Positions 1-8,071 of a stretch of 64,000 nt of DNA are shown piece after piece; position 1 is the stretch's first letter; every line of letters begins with the position of its first letter. The position numbers were made by a program, and so were the translations under genes. The stretch is from contig NZ_CP050831.1 in NCBI RefSeq assembly GCF_012113595.1, positions 2,480,001-2,544,000 on the forward strand, in the 5' to 3' direction. This DNA is from Bacteroides faecium. GTDB taxonomy: Bacteria; Bacteroidota; Bacteroidia; Bacteroidales; Bacteroidaceae. Under the pieces are notes generated by a model, which did not search any database, was not told where the DNA came from, and was given only the letters and a program-made list of their open reading frames with translations.

Positions 1-1
1 A

Positions 2-1498
2 TTGGATTATGTGTATAAGAACGGGCGGAAGTTGTTGCACATTGTCAACCAACTGCTTGATTTCCGTAAAGCCGAGGCGGGCGCGTTGCCTGTTCATGTT
101 GCGCTGACAGATGTAGAAGGGCTGTTGCAGGACGTTCTTGTCATGTTCAGTGAGAATGCGCAAAAGCGTAATATAACTGTTAGTATGAAATCAGACCTGG
201 CGGCGGGACGACTGCTTCCGGCAGACAAGACGTACTTGGAGACTATTCTGATGAATCTGCTTTCAAATGCCTTTAAGTTTACACCGGACGGCGGAAGTAT
301 TTCGCTTTCTTTAAGTGCGGAAGGGGAAACATATAGCTTCACTGTAAGGGATAGTGGTATCGGCATGTCTGCGGAACAGCTTACCCGTATTTTTGAACGT
401 TTCTATCAAGTAGACGGTCAACGGAAAGGAACGGGTATCGGGTTGTCATTGGTGAAAATGCTGGTGGAGAAACATCACGGGACTATTACCGTGGCAAGTG
501 AGCCTAATCAATATACGGAATTTAGAGTCACTTTACCGGCCAATATAAATGCTTTCACAGAGAAAGAACGGGAAGCACCGGAACATGAAGCCGAAGCGTT
601 GGAACATGAAGCCAAAACTGACGCTTCCTTCCGCGAACTTCCGGTTGTTGATGAATATTTCTCCGGCGACATGCCGGCTGTGGTTTCTGAGGAAACGTCC
701 GGGGACGACAGTCAGATAGAGGCTACCGGTGAAGAAGAACGTCCCACTATCTTGCTGGTGGATGATAATAAGGAAATGGTAGATTATCTGAAAGAGAATT
801 TCCGCCGGAACTATGTGACCCTTACTGCCGGAAACGGAGAGGAAGCGTTGGCTATCATGAAAGAGCATCGGGTGGACATCGTTCTTTCCGACGTGATGAT
901 GCCGGGAATCGACGGGATTAAACTTTGCCAGCTTATCAAAAGAAACCTGCAAACTTGCCATATACCGGTGCTTCTGCTATCAGCCAAAGGAAGTGTCGAC
1001 GCACAGACCGAGGGTATTCAAGCGGGAGCGGACGATTACATGGCAAAGCCATTCTCCATCCAATTGCTGAAAGGCAAAATCGCTAATCAGTTGAAAGCAC
1101 GCCAACGCCTGAAACATTATTATTCTAATACGATTGATATTGATACTGCTAAAATGACTTCCAACAACTTGGATGAAGAATTCATGAGCAAAGCGATTCA
1201 GGTGGTGGAAGAGAATATCAGTAACGAGGACTTTACATCGGACGAACTGGCAAGCAAGCTTTGTATGAGCCGCTCGTCACTTTATCTCAAGATGAATTCC
1301 GTATCCGGTGAACCACCCGCTAACTTTATCCGGCGTATCCGTTTCAATAAAGCCTGCAAACTGTTGCTGGAAGGCCGCTATTCCATTTCTGAAATCAGCG
1401 GTATGGTAGGTTTCGGCTCTTCTTCTTATTTCTCTACCAGTTTTAAGAAGTATGTCGGCTGCTTGCCATCGGAATATGTAAAGCAGCACGCTAAATAA
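2..1498 (+). CDS. Hybrid two-component system sensor/regulator, C-terminal part (5' end outside window)
   Basis: This is the inner-membrane sensor-regulator type that controls Bacteroides polysaccharide loci. The visible 498 residues begin inside the dimerisation helix, so the sensor region and phospho-accepting His lie upstream of the window. A HATPase domain follows, with N-box Asn89, G1 DSGIGM at 117-122, F-box at 131-136 and G2 GTGIGL at 143-148. An acidic linker with an EHEAEAL/EHEAK near-repeat spans about 185-245. The receiver domain has Asp254/Asp255, phospho-acceptor Asp297 and Lys349. An AraC-type HTH domain occupies about 385-495. All catalytic motifs look intact. The locus starting at 1921 is its probable target, inferred from adjacency and orientation. 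The first codon in the window (TTG) is not a real start. Confidence 0.95.
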   Translation: MDYVYKNGRKLLHIVNQLLDFRKAEAGALPVHVALTDVEGLLQDVLVMFSENAQKRNITVSMKSDLAAGRLLPADKTYLETILMNLLSNAFKFTPDGGSISLSLSAEGETYSFTVRDSGIGMSAEQLTRIFERFYQVDGQRKGTGIGLSLVKMLVEKHHGTITVASEPNQYTEFRVTLPANINAFTEKEREAPEHEAEALEHEAKTDASFRELPVVDEYFSGDMPAVVSEETSGDDSQIEATGEEERPTILLVDDNKEMVDYLKENFRRNYVTLTAGNGEEALAIMKEHRVDIVLSDVMMPGIDGIKLCQLIKRNLQTCHIPVLLLSAKGSVDAQTEGIQAGADDYMAKPFSIQLLKGKIANQLKARQRLKHYYSNTIDIDTAKMTSNNLDEEFMSKAIQVVEENISNEDFTSDELASKLCMSRSSLYLKMNSVSGEPPANFIRRIRFNKACKLLLEGRYSISEISGMVGFGSSSYFSTSFKKYVGCLPSEYVKQHAK

Positions 1499-1515
1499 TA
1501 ATATCGAACTTGCAT

Positions 1516-1560
1516 AAGACTAATTCTTTAGATACAAAGAGTTAGTCTTCATTATATATG
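1516..1560 (+). terminator. Intrinsic terminator of the hybrid regulator gene
   Basis: A 14-base stem (1516-1529 with 1536-1549, one mismatch) and a six-base loop lie 18 bases after the stop codon. AT-rich sequence with short T runs follows, but not a long T tract. Confidence 0.6.
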
Positions 1561-1662
1561 ATTTTATTCGTCTGACTACAGTTGAACTTCCGTCTGACTA
1601 TAGTGATTCTTTCGTCTGACTATAGTTAGACGAAAGAATCACTATAGTCAGACGAATAAAAT
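1561..1662. repeat. Interlocked 22-bp-period direct repeats and long inverted repeat
   Basis: The unit CGTCTGACTAYAGT occurs three times in direct orientation at 1569, 1591 and 1613, exactly 22 bases apart. Segment 1591-1617 is a perfect 27-base inverted repeat of 1628-1654, with a 10-base loop. The outer segment 1561-1581 also pairs with 1642-1662 (one mismatch over 21 bases). The right arm can therefore form either of two mutually exclusive stems. The origin is unknown; it could be a REP-like or MITE-like dispersed element. Confidence 0.85.
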
Positions 1663-1864
1663 TATGCATCACCGGAGATAGTTTTATTCGGTTTGTTTTT
1701 TAGAGTTTCGGATGTTCTGATTTAATAGTATGTGAATGCTTTTTTATTCTTTTATATCCTCTGTAGCTACCTATAACTCCTGTCTTGGACGATTTTTAAG
1801 TTGAAATGCACGAAATCAAAGTCGGATTAGACACTATCAGAGAAGGAAGAACTGAATTGAAAGT

Positions 1865-1892
1865 CCCGTTTCGGGTGGTTTACCTACATTTG
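1865..1892 (+). promoter_or_regulatory. Probable activator-dependent promoter of polysaccharide locus 1
   Basis: A good -7 element TACATTTG lies at 1885-1892, but no TTTG sits at the usual 19-21 base spacing upstream. Instead there is an inverted repeat CCCG-TTT-CGGG at 1865-1875. A missing -33 box with a dyad in its place fits a promoter that needs the hybrid regulator. This is inference from layout only. Confidence 0.45.
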
Positions 1893-1920
1893 CCTACAGA
1901 AAAACCAATCATTTGATATC

Positions 1921-4524
1921 ATGAAAAAAGTATTATTGATTTCATTCGTAATCTTGTCTGCGGCTGCACAGATGACTTATGCACAAAAACAGGCAGTCAT
2001 CAAGTTGACGGAGACAATGTTAATGCATGAAATGCGTGCTACTCCTTATCCGCTTGATAAGGCTGTGGTGAATGACCGTGCGGTTTCTTTCCAATGGCCG
2101 CTCCGTTCGGATATGAACTCACAGGACAGTCCGTTGGACGGATTCGAACACAAAGTAAAGAAGGTCGATAAAACGAAAGTTACCTATCGCTTACGCTATT
2201 CTCAAGACTCCGGTTTTAAATCAGGTGTCACTCAGGTGGATACCCGTTGGCCGTTTTACAATCCGGAGAAACCGCTTGCACCGGGTGTATGGTACTGGCA
2301 GTTCGGATATGTAGAAGACGGACAAGTGGTGTGGGGAAGCACGCAACAGGTCACAGTGGAAGACCGTCCGGGAAAATTCTGTCCCCCCTCATTGAAAGCG
2401 TTGCTGGCAAAATTGCCTGCCGGTCATCCGCGTGTGTGGATGATGAAGGATGAATGGAAGGACTTTATGAACCGCAGCAAGGAAAAAGCGGAAAGACAAT
2501 GGTATCTTGAACGTGCCGACAAAGTGCTTCAGACTCCGATGAAATCGGTGAAAGATATCAATACTTCCCAAGTGAAGAATCTGAAAAATGAAATGCAGAT
2601 TAATTCCTACCTTACCCGCGAGAGCCGTCGTATCATTGATGCCGAAGAAGGAAATACCGAGGCGCTGATACGTGCGTGGCTGTTGACGCAGGATACTAAA
2701 TATGCTGACGAAGGCATCAAGCGGGTACTTATTATGGCGGGTTGGGACAAGGACAAGAATGTGAAAGGTGATTTCAACGCTTCCACTCTGTTGTCACTTT
2801 GCTCCATGGCTTATGATTCTTTCTATGACCGGCTGGACGCATCGCAGAAGAAAACTTTGCTTGATGAAATCAAGGTGAAAGGTGGCGAGATGTACGATAA
2901 CTTTAACAATCGGTTGGAGAATCACATTGCCGACAATCATGTGTGGCAGATGACACTCCGTATCCTGACAATGGCGGCATTCAGTGTATATGGTGATTTG
3001 CCCGAAGCTAATACATGGGTGGATTATTGCTACAATGTCTGGCTGGCGCGTTTTCCCGGATTGAACAAAGACGGTGGTTGGCACAATGGCGACTCTTACT
3101 TCACAGTCAACACCCGTACCTTGATAGAAGTACCTTATTATTATAGCAAACTGAGCGGATATGATTTCTTCTCCGACCCGTGGTATCAGGGAAATATCAT
3201 GTACACTATCTTCCAGCAACCCCCTTTCTCCAAATCCGGTGGAAACGGAAGTTCGCATCAGAATGTGGGACGTCCTAACAGTATCCGTATCGGGTATCTG
3301 GATGCACTGGCACGCCTTACCGGAAATACCTATGCAGCCGACTTTGTACGCCGCACCTTGAAAGTGGAACCGGAATATATGAAAAAAGCCTTGTTGAGCA
3401 AACCGGGTGACCTTGCATGGTTCCGTCTTCAATGCGACAAGCCATTGCCCGAAGGCGAGGGATTGACAGCGCTTCCTGCGGGTTACGTATTTCCCGCGAC
3501 GGGATTGGCTTCCTTCCAAACGAATTGGGACAGAGTAGGCGGCAACGCAATGTGGAGTTTCCGTTCCAGTCCTTATGGTTCTACTTCTCATGCACTAGCC
3601 AATCAGAATGCGTTCAATACTTTCTATGGTGGAAAGCCATTGTTTTATAGTAGCGGTCACCATATCGAATTTACGGATGTACACAGTATGTTGTGCCATC
3701 GTGCCACACGGGCTCACAATACTATCTTGGTGAATGGCATGGGACAGCGTATAGGAACGGAAGGATATGGCTGGATTCCCCGTTATTACGCCAGTGAAAA
3801 AATAGGCTATGTACTGGGAGACGCTTCCAATGCTTATGGAAAAGTTATCTCACCGCTTTGGCTGACACGGGGTGAACAGTCCGAAGTGCACTATACACCC
3901 GAAAATGGCTGGGATGAGAATCACGTGAAGACTTTCCGTCGTCATATTGTGAACTTGGGTAAGACCGGATTGATTTTCGTCTATGATGAACTGGAAGCAG
4001 ACGAACCGGTGAACTGGAATTACCTGTTGCACACTACGGAGAATCCCATGACTGTGAATAAGGCGGATAACCGTTTTGTACACGTTCAGGCTACTAACCG
4101 TGGCGGAGCGTCGGACGCTTATCTCTTCTCAAGCGGAACGTTACAGACTGACACAACCAGCAGTTTCTTCTATCCGGCAGTCAACTGGCTGCGTGCCGAT
4201 GATAAAGGCAACTTCAAGAAGTATCCGAACCACTGGCATTTTACCGCTACATCGGAGAAAGCACAAGTATATCGCTTTGCCACTATCATCAATACGCATG
4301 CGTTGAAATATCCCGCCAAAGACCCGGAAATACTGTCCGACGGACGTATCAAAGTGGGCGGGTGGCTTATCAGTGTGAATCTGAAATCTAACGGTGCGCC
4401 TTCTTTCTTCATCCGCAGCACCAAGGAGAAAGTGAATATCACTTACAAGGGAGAAGCCACTATTGTCAATGAAGACGGATATGAAACAGTTATGAGGGAT
4501 ACATTGCCCGAACTGGAAATCTGA
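1921..4524 (+). CDS. Heparinase II/III-like protein with DUF4962, putative polysaccharide lyase (copy 1)
   Basis: This is a secreted or periplasmic enzyme of 867 residues with a signal peptide ending near residue 21. An all-beta N-terminal region (about 30-150, rich in WYWQF-type segments) precedes an alpha-toroid-like middle with DNHVW at 338-342 and DGGWHNG around 383. A heparinase II/III-type beta region carries RAHNT at 597-601. Lyases of this fold cleave uronic-acid glycans by beta-elimination using His/Tyr residues. The conserved His340 and His599 are candidate catalytic residues. It is a clear paralog of the gene at 8072, sharing both motifs and overall order. The substrate is unknown. 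No sulfatase lies in the visible locus, so a non-sulfated uronic-acid glycan is plausible. Confidence 0.82.
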   Translation: MKKVLLISFVILSAAAQMTYAQKQAVIKLTETMLMHEMRATPYPLDKAVVNDRAVSFQWPLRSDMNSQDSPLDGFEHKVKKVDKTKVTYRLRYSQDSGFKSGVTQVDTRWPFYNPEKPLAPGVWYWQFGYVEDGQVVWGSTQQVTVEDRPGKFCPPSLKALLAKLPAGHPRVWMMKDEWKDFMNRSKEKAERQWYLERADKVLQTPMKSVKDINTSQVKNLKNEMQINSYLTRESRRIIDAEEGNTEALIRAWLLTQDTKYADEGIKRVLIMAGWDKDKNVKGDFNASTLLSLCSMAYDSFYDRLDASQKKTLLDEIKVKGGEMYDNFNNRLENHIADNHVWQMTLRILTMAAFSVYGDLPEANTWVDYCYNVWLARFPGLNKDGGWHNGDSYFTVNTRTLIEVPYYYSKLSGYDFFSDPWYQGNIMYTIFQQPPFSKSGGNGSSHQNVGRPNSIRIGYLDALARLTGNTYAADFVRRTLKVEPEYMKKALLSKPGDLAWFRLQCDKPLPEGEGLTALPAGYVFPATGLASFQTNWDRVGGNAMWSFRSSPYGSTSHALANQNAFNTFYGGKPLFYSSGHHIEFTDVHSMLCHRATRAHNTILVNGMGQRIGTEGYGWIPRYYASEKIGYVLGDASNAYGKVISPLWLTRGEQSEVHYTPENGWDENHVKTFRRHIVNLGKTGLIFVYDELEADEPVNWNYLLHTTENPMTVNKADNRFVHVQATNRGGASDAYLFSSGTLQTDTTSSFFYPAVNWLRADDKGNFKKYPNHWHFTATSEKAQVYRFATIINTHALKYPAKDPEILSDGRIKVGGWLISVNLKSNGAPSFFIRSTKEKVNITYKGEATIVNEDGYETVMRDTLPELEI

Positions 4525-4550
4525 TAAACGAACATGAAAGATACGGAACT

Positions 4551-5288
4551 ATGAGACATTCGAAATTTAATATGAGAACCATGTGCCTGTTGGCTGCATT
4601 ATCGGGTATGGCTGTTTTGTCAGCTCAGACTCCGGTGAAGCCCCGTGTGCAGACTTCCGCTGCTCCGGAAGAAACGACGGTCTACAAACCTGACGGAAAG
4701 AAGCCGGTGACGGTTATTGGCGTTCCTGCCAAAAAGGGAGAGAGTAAAAAGGAAGTCTCCGGCAAAGCGGGCACGCGGAAGGCGGCTGCTTTAGACGGCA
4801 AACGCTACCTGGCGCTGAAAACTAACGTGCTGTATGACGCTTGTGCTCTCTTGAACCTTGCTGTGGAAATGCAGGTGCACAAAAAGATAACCGTGGAACT
4901 GCCTTTGACTTGCAGTCTGTGGGACTTGGGAAGTGAACATGGAGTACGCACCGTGGCATTGCAACCGGAAGCTCGTTGGTGGATAGGAAACGAAGCGGGA
5001 CGAGGACATTTTGTCGGACTGCACGCCTACGTGGCATGGTTCAACGTGAAGTGGAACGACAACCGTTATCAGGACGTCGACCGCCCTTTGCTGGGAGCCG
5101 GACTGAGTTATGGCTACAAACTGCCTTTGTCCGAACATTGGGGAGCGGAATTTACTCTGGGATTGGGATATGCCAATATGAAGTATAATACCTATTATAA
5201 TATAGACAACGGTGCATTGCTGGATACACGTGTCCGCCACTATTGGGGTGTAACCCGCGTAGGAGCGTCACTGGTATATCGCTTCTGA
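4551..5288 (+). CDS. DUF3575-type outer-membrane protein of a fimbrial cassette
   Basis: The protein has 245 residues, a signal peptide (cleavage near the AQ at about 26) and a basic, low-complexity stretch at about 30-80. The rest resembles DUF3575, starting at the KTNVLYDA motif near 85 and ending in a beta-rich region that finishes with VYRF, as outer-membrane barrels often do. DUF3575 proteins are common companions of Mfa/Fim-type pilin genes in Bacteroidales, and two pilin-like genes follow directly. It starts 26 bases after the lyase stop, so it is probably co-transcribed with it. An alternative start at the eighth codon (MRTMC) would also leave a signal peptide. Confidence 0.75.
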   Translation: MRHSKFNMRTMCLLAALSGMAVLSAQTPVKPRVQTSAAPEETTVYKPDGKKPVTVIGVPAKKGESKKEVSGKAGTRKAAALDGKRYLALKTNVLYDACALLNLAVEMQVHKKITVELPLTCSLWDLGSEHGVRTVALQPEARWWIGNEAGRGHFVGLHAYVAWFNVKWNDNRYQDVDRPLLGAGLSYGYKLPLSEHWGAEFTLGLGYANMKYNTYYNIDNGALLDTRVRHYWGVTRVGASLVYRF

Positions 5289-5324
5289 ACTCAATAGGAA
5301 TATACCTGTAAATACGATAACAAT

Positions 5325-6335
5325 ATGAGAAAAAGTTTATATATACTGGCACATTGCACTTTTCTGTTATTCTTCGCTTTTTTAGTGAATGGATGCAGCC
5401 TGCACGAAGAACCGGAACTGACTCCTGACGGAGAATTGGGAGTAGACCCTACAGCAGTGACGCTGAATCTCAATCTGATAATGAATCTTAGTTTGGCGGA
5501 ACGCCCGCCGATGGCGGTCAGCCGTGCGGCGGAAACCAAATATCTGCGACGTTTTATCGTTGAGGCTTACCTGGATAGGCAAGTAGTGGCACGCCAGACG
5601 GTGTATGAAGAAGATTTCAACCGTTCTACTCTGCCCGTCAGCATGAAGTTACATGCCCGCAACTATCGCATCTTGGTGTGGGCTGACTATGTAAATTCGG
5701 AAACACCGGAACAGGGACTTGTCTACGATGCGGAGAATCTGGCTTTCATTCTTCCTGCCGGAAAATATATAGGAAATAGCCGCTACAAAGATGTGTTTGC
5801 CGCTTCTACGGCAGTAGACCTTACTTCCTACCGTAACGATTGGGGAGCTGAAACCGGACTTGATGTAACATTATACCGCCCCGTGGCGCGCTATGAATTG
5901 ATTGCGAAAGATGTGGAGACGTTTCTCTATAAACTCTCTACGGGCAGTCTGAAAGGTGAGAGCTTTACGGCTCGCGTGAAGTACAGCGATTATCTGCCTA
6001 CGGGATATAACTTATGGGACGATGTGCCCAAGAACTCGCTGATGTATATGGAATACAAGGTCGCCTTTGAACGTCCTGCCGACGGTACGCAAGAGCTGAA
6101 ACTGGGATTTGACTATCTATTGGTCGGTGCCGGAGCAACCGCTTCTATTCCGGTGGAACTGGAAATCCTGAATGAGAAGAATGAAGTACTGGCACGTACA
6201 ATATTGAGTATTCCTTGTGAACGGAACAAAAACACAACAGTACGCGGTAACTTCCTTACTTCCGACGTAAATGGCGGAATAGGTATCGACCCCGGTTACG
6301 ATGGTGATTTGGAAGTAGACCTTGGAGAATTATAA
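5325..6335 (+). CDS. Fimbrillin-like lipoprotein (FimB/Mfa2-type, DUF6562-like), probable anchor or minor pilin
   Basis: The protein has 336 residues with a lipobox ending at Cys24. The mature part resembles the beta-sandwich pilins of Bacteroidales type V pili, including the VWADYVNSE segment and a VYDAENL motif that recur in the next gene. A VSR/AAE sequence around Arg67 matches the position where type V pilins are cut by Arg-specific proteases to free the polymerising strand. It lies between DUF3575 and a second pilin-like gene. It is most likely an anchor or minor subunit, but which pilin is the major subunit cannot be decided from sequence alone. Confidence 0.72.
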   Translation: MRKSLYILAHCTFLLFFAFLVNGCSLHEEPELTPDGELGVDPTAVTLNLNLIMNLSLAERPPMAVSRAAETKYLRRFIVEAYLDRQVVARQTVYEEDFNRSTLPVSMKLHARNYRILVWADYVNSETPEQGLVYDAENLAFILPAGKYIGNSRYKDVFAASTAVDLTSYRNDWGAETGLDVTLYRPVARYELIAKDVETFLYKLSTGSLKGESFTARVKYSDYLPTGYNLWDDVPKNSLMYMEYKVAFERPADGTQELKLGFDYLLVGAGATASIPVELEILNEKNEVLARTILSIPCERNKNTTVRGNFLTSDVNGGIGIDPGYDGDLEVDLGEL

Positions 6336-6382
6336 TTAATAACAAATGAATTAAGAATTGCTTAACCATAAAAATTACAATC

Positions 6383-7939
6383 ATGAAAAAGAACTTATTT
6401 TATTCGCTAATGACTTTGTGCGCAGTGCTTTTCACATCATGCGGACAAGAAGAAATCGTTTCGGACAATGGAAATGAAATCAAAGCTCCTGTTACTATCG
6501 CTGTGCAGGCTCCTGTCAATAATCCTCTCAGCCGTGCGGGTGTCACTATACCTGATGGCTATACGATGCAGTGTATCATGCAATTACTGGATGCGGAAGG
6601 CAATACGGTAGGTGCGCAGGATACCAAACAGGTTAATGACGGAAAAGTATCCTTCACAATTTCAGTAGATGAACAGAAGAATGTTGCGAAAGCCTTGTTT
6701 TGGGCTGAATATGTTCCGACAGCGGGTGCTGCCGGTAAAGTATATGATACAGCCGATTTGAGAGCAGTAGGATATAACACTGCGTCATTCGATATGACTA
6801 ATGCTGCGTTAATGGCAGCTTGCGATGCTTTCTGCGGAAAGTTGGAAACTATCGGTAATGCCAGCGTGACATTGAAGCGTCCGTTTGCTAATATTAGTGT
6901 GCAGCCGAAGAATCCGGCAGTAGCGGCATCTGCAACCAAATTGGAAGTGAAATACAATGCTTTGAGCGGATATGATATTTTGGAAGGTAAATGCAGTGCT
7001 ACTGCTCCTGTGACTTATACGAATACAAGTTTTAATTCGGCAAGTGGAGCTTGGTTCTCTAATTTCTTCTTTGCTCCTACAGATGTGACGAATTTTGCCG
7101 GAGAAGTTAGTATGGCATTGAGTGGCGGATATGAAAAAACGATAACAATACGTGCTAACGCATTGCCTTTAGATGTCAATATGCAGATTTTGGCGAAATT
7201 TGAAATTGGTGATGGTAACTATGATGTTGATGTAGAAGTAGACCCCGATTATGAAGCTTTGGAAATGAAAGTCGGCAGTTATATCAATGCGGAAGGTAAA
7301 GTTGTGCGTGATGCAGCGGATGCTGTTGGTATCGTTTTCGCGATGGAAGCTATCGGTAGTGATGTTCCGGCTAATTATCCTACTACACTTCAAGGAAAGA
7401 CGATTGCAGGATATGCGGTAGCGATTGAGAATGTGGCGGCTGGTCGCCAAGCTCTTAATCCTAATGGTGCATTGACAAACTTGGTTGAAACAGCGGCAAG
7501 TATGACCAACGGAACGCAAACTACGGAGACTTTACTTACAGGTATTGGAGACGTTGCTTTCAAAACGGCTTATGACAAATGGGTGGGAGAACATATTCTT
7601 GGCAGTGAAAATCTAAGTGCATGGTATATTCCTACATTGGCACAATTGAACGCATTTATGAATACATTGTTTACAATAGGAGAAACCTCGGCTACTGGTA
7701 GCGAGGATTTTAGAAATTTGCCTGAATTTGAATTTGTGATTGGTAAGATGTTTGATAGAGACCCTATTGCTACGGTGAACTATGCTTCCAGTACTATCAA
7801 TAATGGTGGTAATATATCTGGCGTTCGTATCAATGTTGTTAATAATATTGTAACTAATGCGCAAGCTGCCGGTATAACTGTAACAGGAACTGGTACTCAA
7901 TCAGCTCTTTGCCGCCCCATGATTACAATCTTCAAATAG
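6383..7939 (+). CDS. Fimbrillin-like lipoprotein with C-terminal FISUMP/DUF1566-like region, candidate tip subunit
   Basis: The protein has 518 residues with a lipobox ending at Cys20 (LFTSC). Arg51 in PLSRAGV is a candidate type V pilin processing site. Residues about 55-300 form a pilin-like region similar in order to the preceding protein (LFWAEYVPT, VYDTADL). Residues about 300-518 are a separate module with AWYIPTLAQLNAF and a final CRPMITIF, features seen in FISUMP/DUF1566-like surface domains. A pilin with an extra C-terminal module is typical of tip adhesins. It has no long cysteine-rich region. The codon use looks AT-richer than in the neighbouring lyases. Confidence 0.7.
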   Translation: MKKNLFYSLMTLCAVLFTSCGQEEIVSDNGNEIKAPVTIAVQAPVNNPLSRAGVTIPDGYTMQCIMQLLDAEGNTVGAQDTKQVNDGKVSFTISVDEQKNVAKALFWAEYVPTAGAAGKVYDTADLRAVGYNTASFDMTNAALMAACDAFCGKLETIGNASVTLKRPFANISVQPKNPAVAASATKLEVKYNALSGYDILEGKCSATAPVTYTNTSFNSASGAWFSNFFFAPTDVTNFAGEVSMALSGGYEKTITIRANALPLDVNMQILAKFEIGDGNYDVDVEVDPDYEALEMKVGSYINAEGKVVRDAADAVGIVFAMEAIGSDVPANYPTTLQGKTIAGYAVAIENVAAGRQALNPNGALTNLVETAASMTNGTQTTETLLTGIGDVAFKTAYDKWVGEHILGSENLSAWYIPTLAQLNAFMNTLFTIGETSATGSEDFRNLPEFEFVIGKMFDRDPIATVNYASSTINNGGNISGVRINVVNNIVTNAQAAGITVTGTGTQSALCRPMITIFK

Positions 7940-7974
7940 TCATTGAACACTCGACCTTACTCAATAGAAGTGTT

Positions 7975-8006
7975 AAGAAAGTGGGATACCCCCATTCCAC
8001 TTTCTT
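7975..8006 (+). terminator. Hairpin after the pilin cassette
   Basis: A 10-12 base stem (7975-7986 with 7995-8006) is followed by a T/C-rich stretch rather than a clean T run. It may partly terminate transcription or protect the 3' end of the pilin mRNA, separating the pilin genes from the second lyase. Confidence 0.5.
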
Positions 8007-8071
8007 ACTTTCTTCTCCATTGGAACTTTTGACAATAGAACCCTAATCTTATACCTCGAAAAGAAGATAAT

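Larger units (their letters stand above)
1499..1920. other. Repeat-rich intergenic region between regulator and polysaccharide locus 1
   Basis: This 422-base gap has no convincing gene. It holds a terminator hairpin just after the regulator, a cluster of direct and inverted repeats at 1561-1662, about 200 bases of AT-rich sequence without recognisable features, and a probable regulated promoter next to the first lyase gene. Confidence 0.8.

Noticed and set aside
1561..1662. CRISPR array
   Set aside because: There are only three direct units, with 22-base periodicity and no separate spacers, and no cas genes.
2794..3591. Minus-strand open frame of 265 codons within the first lyase
   Set aside because: It is antisense to a conserved gene, with no family resemblance.
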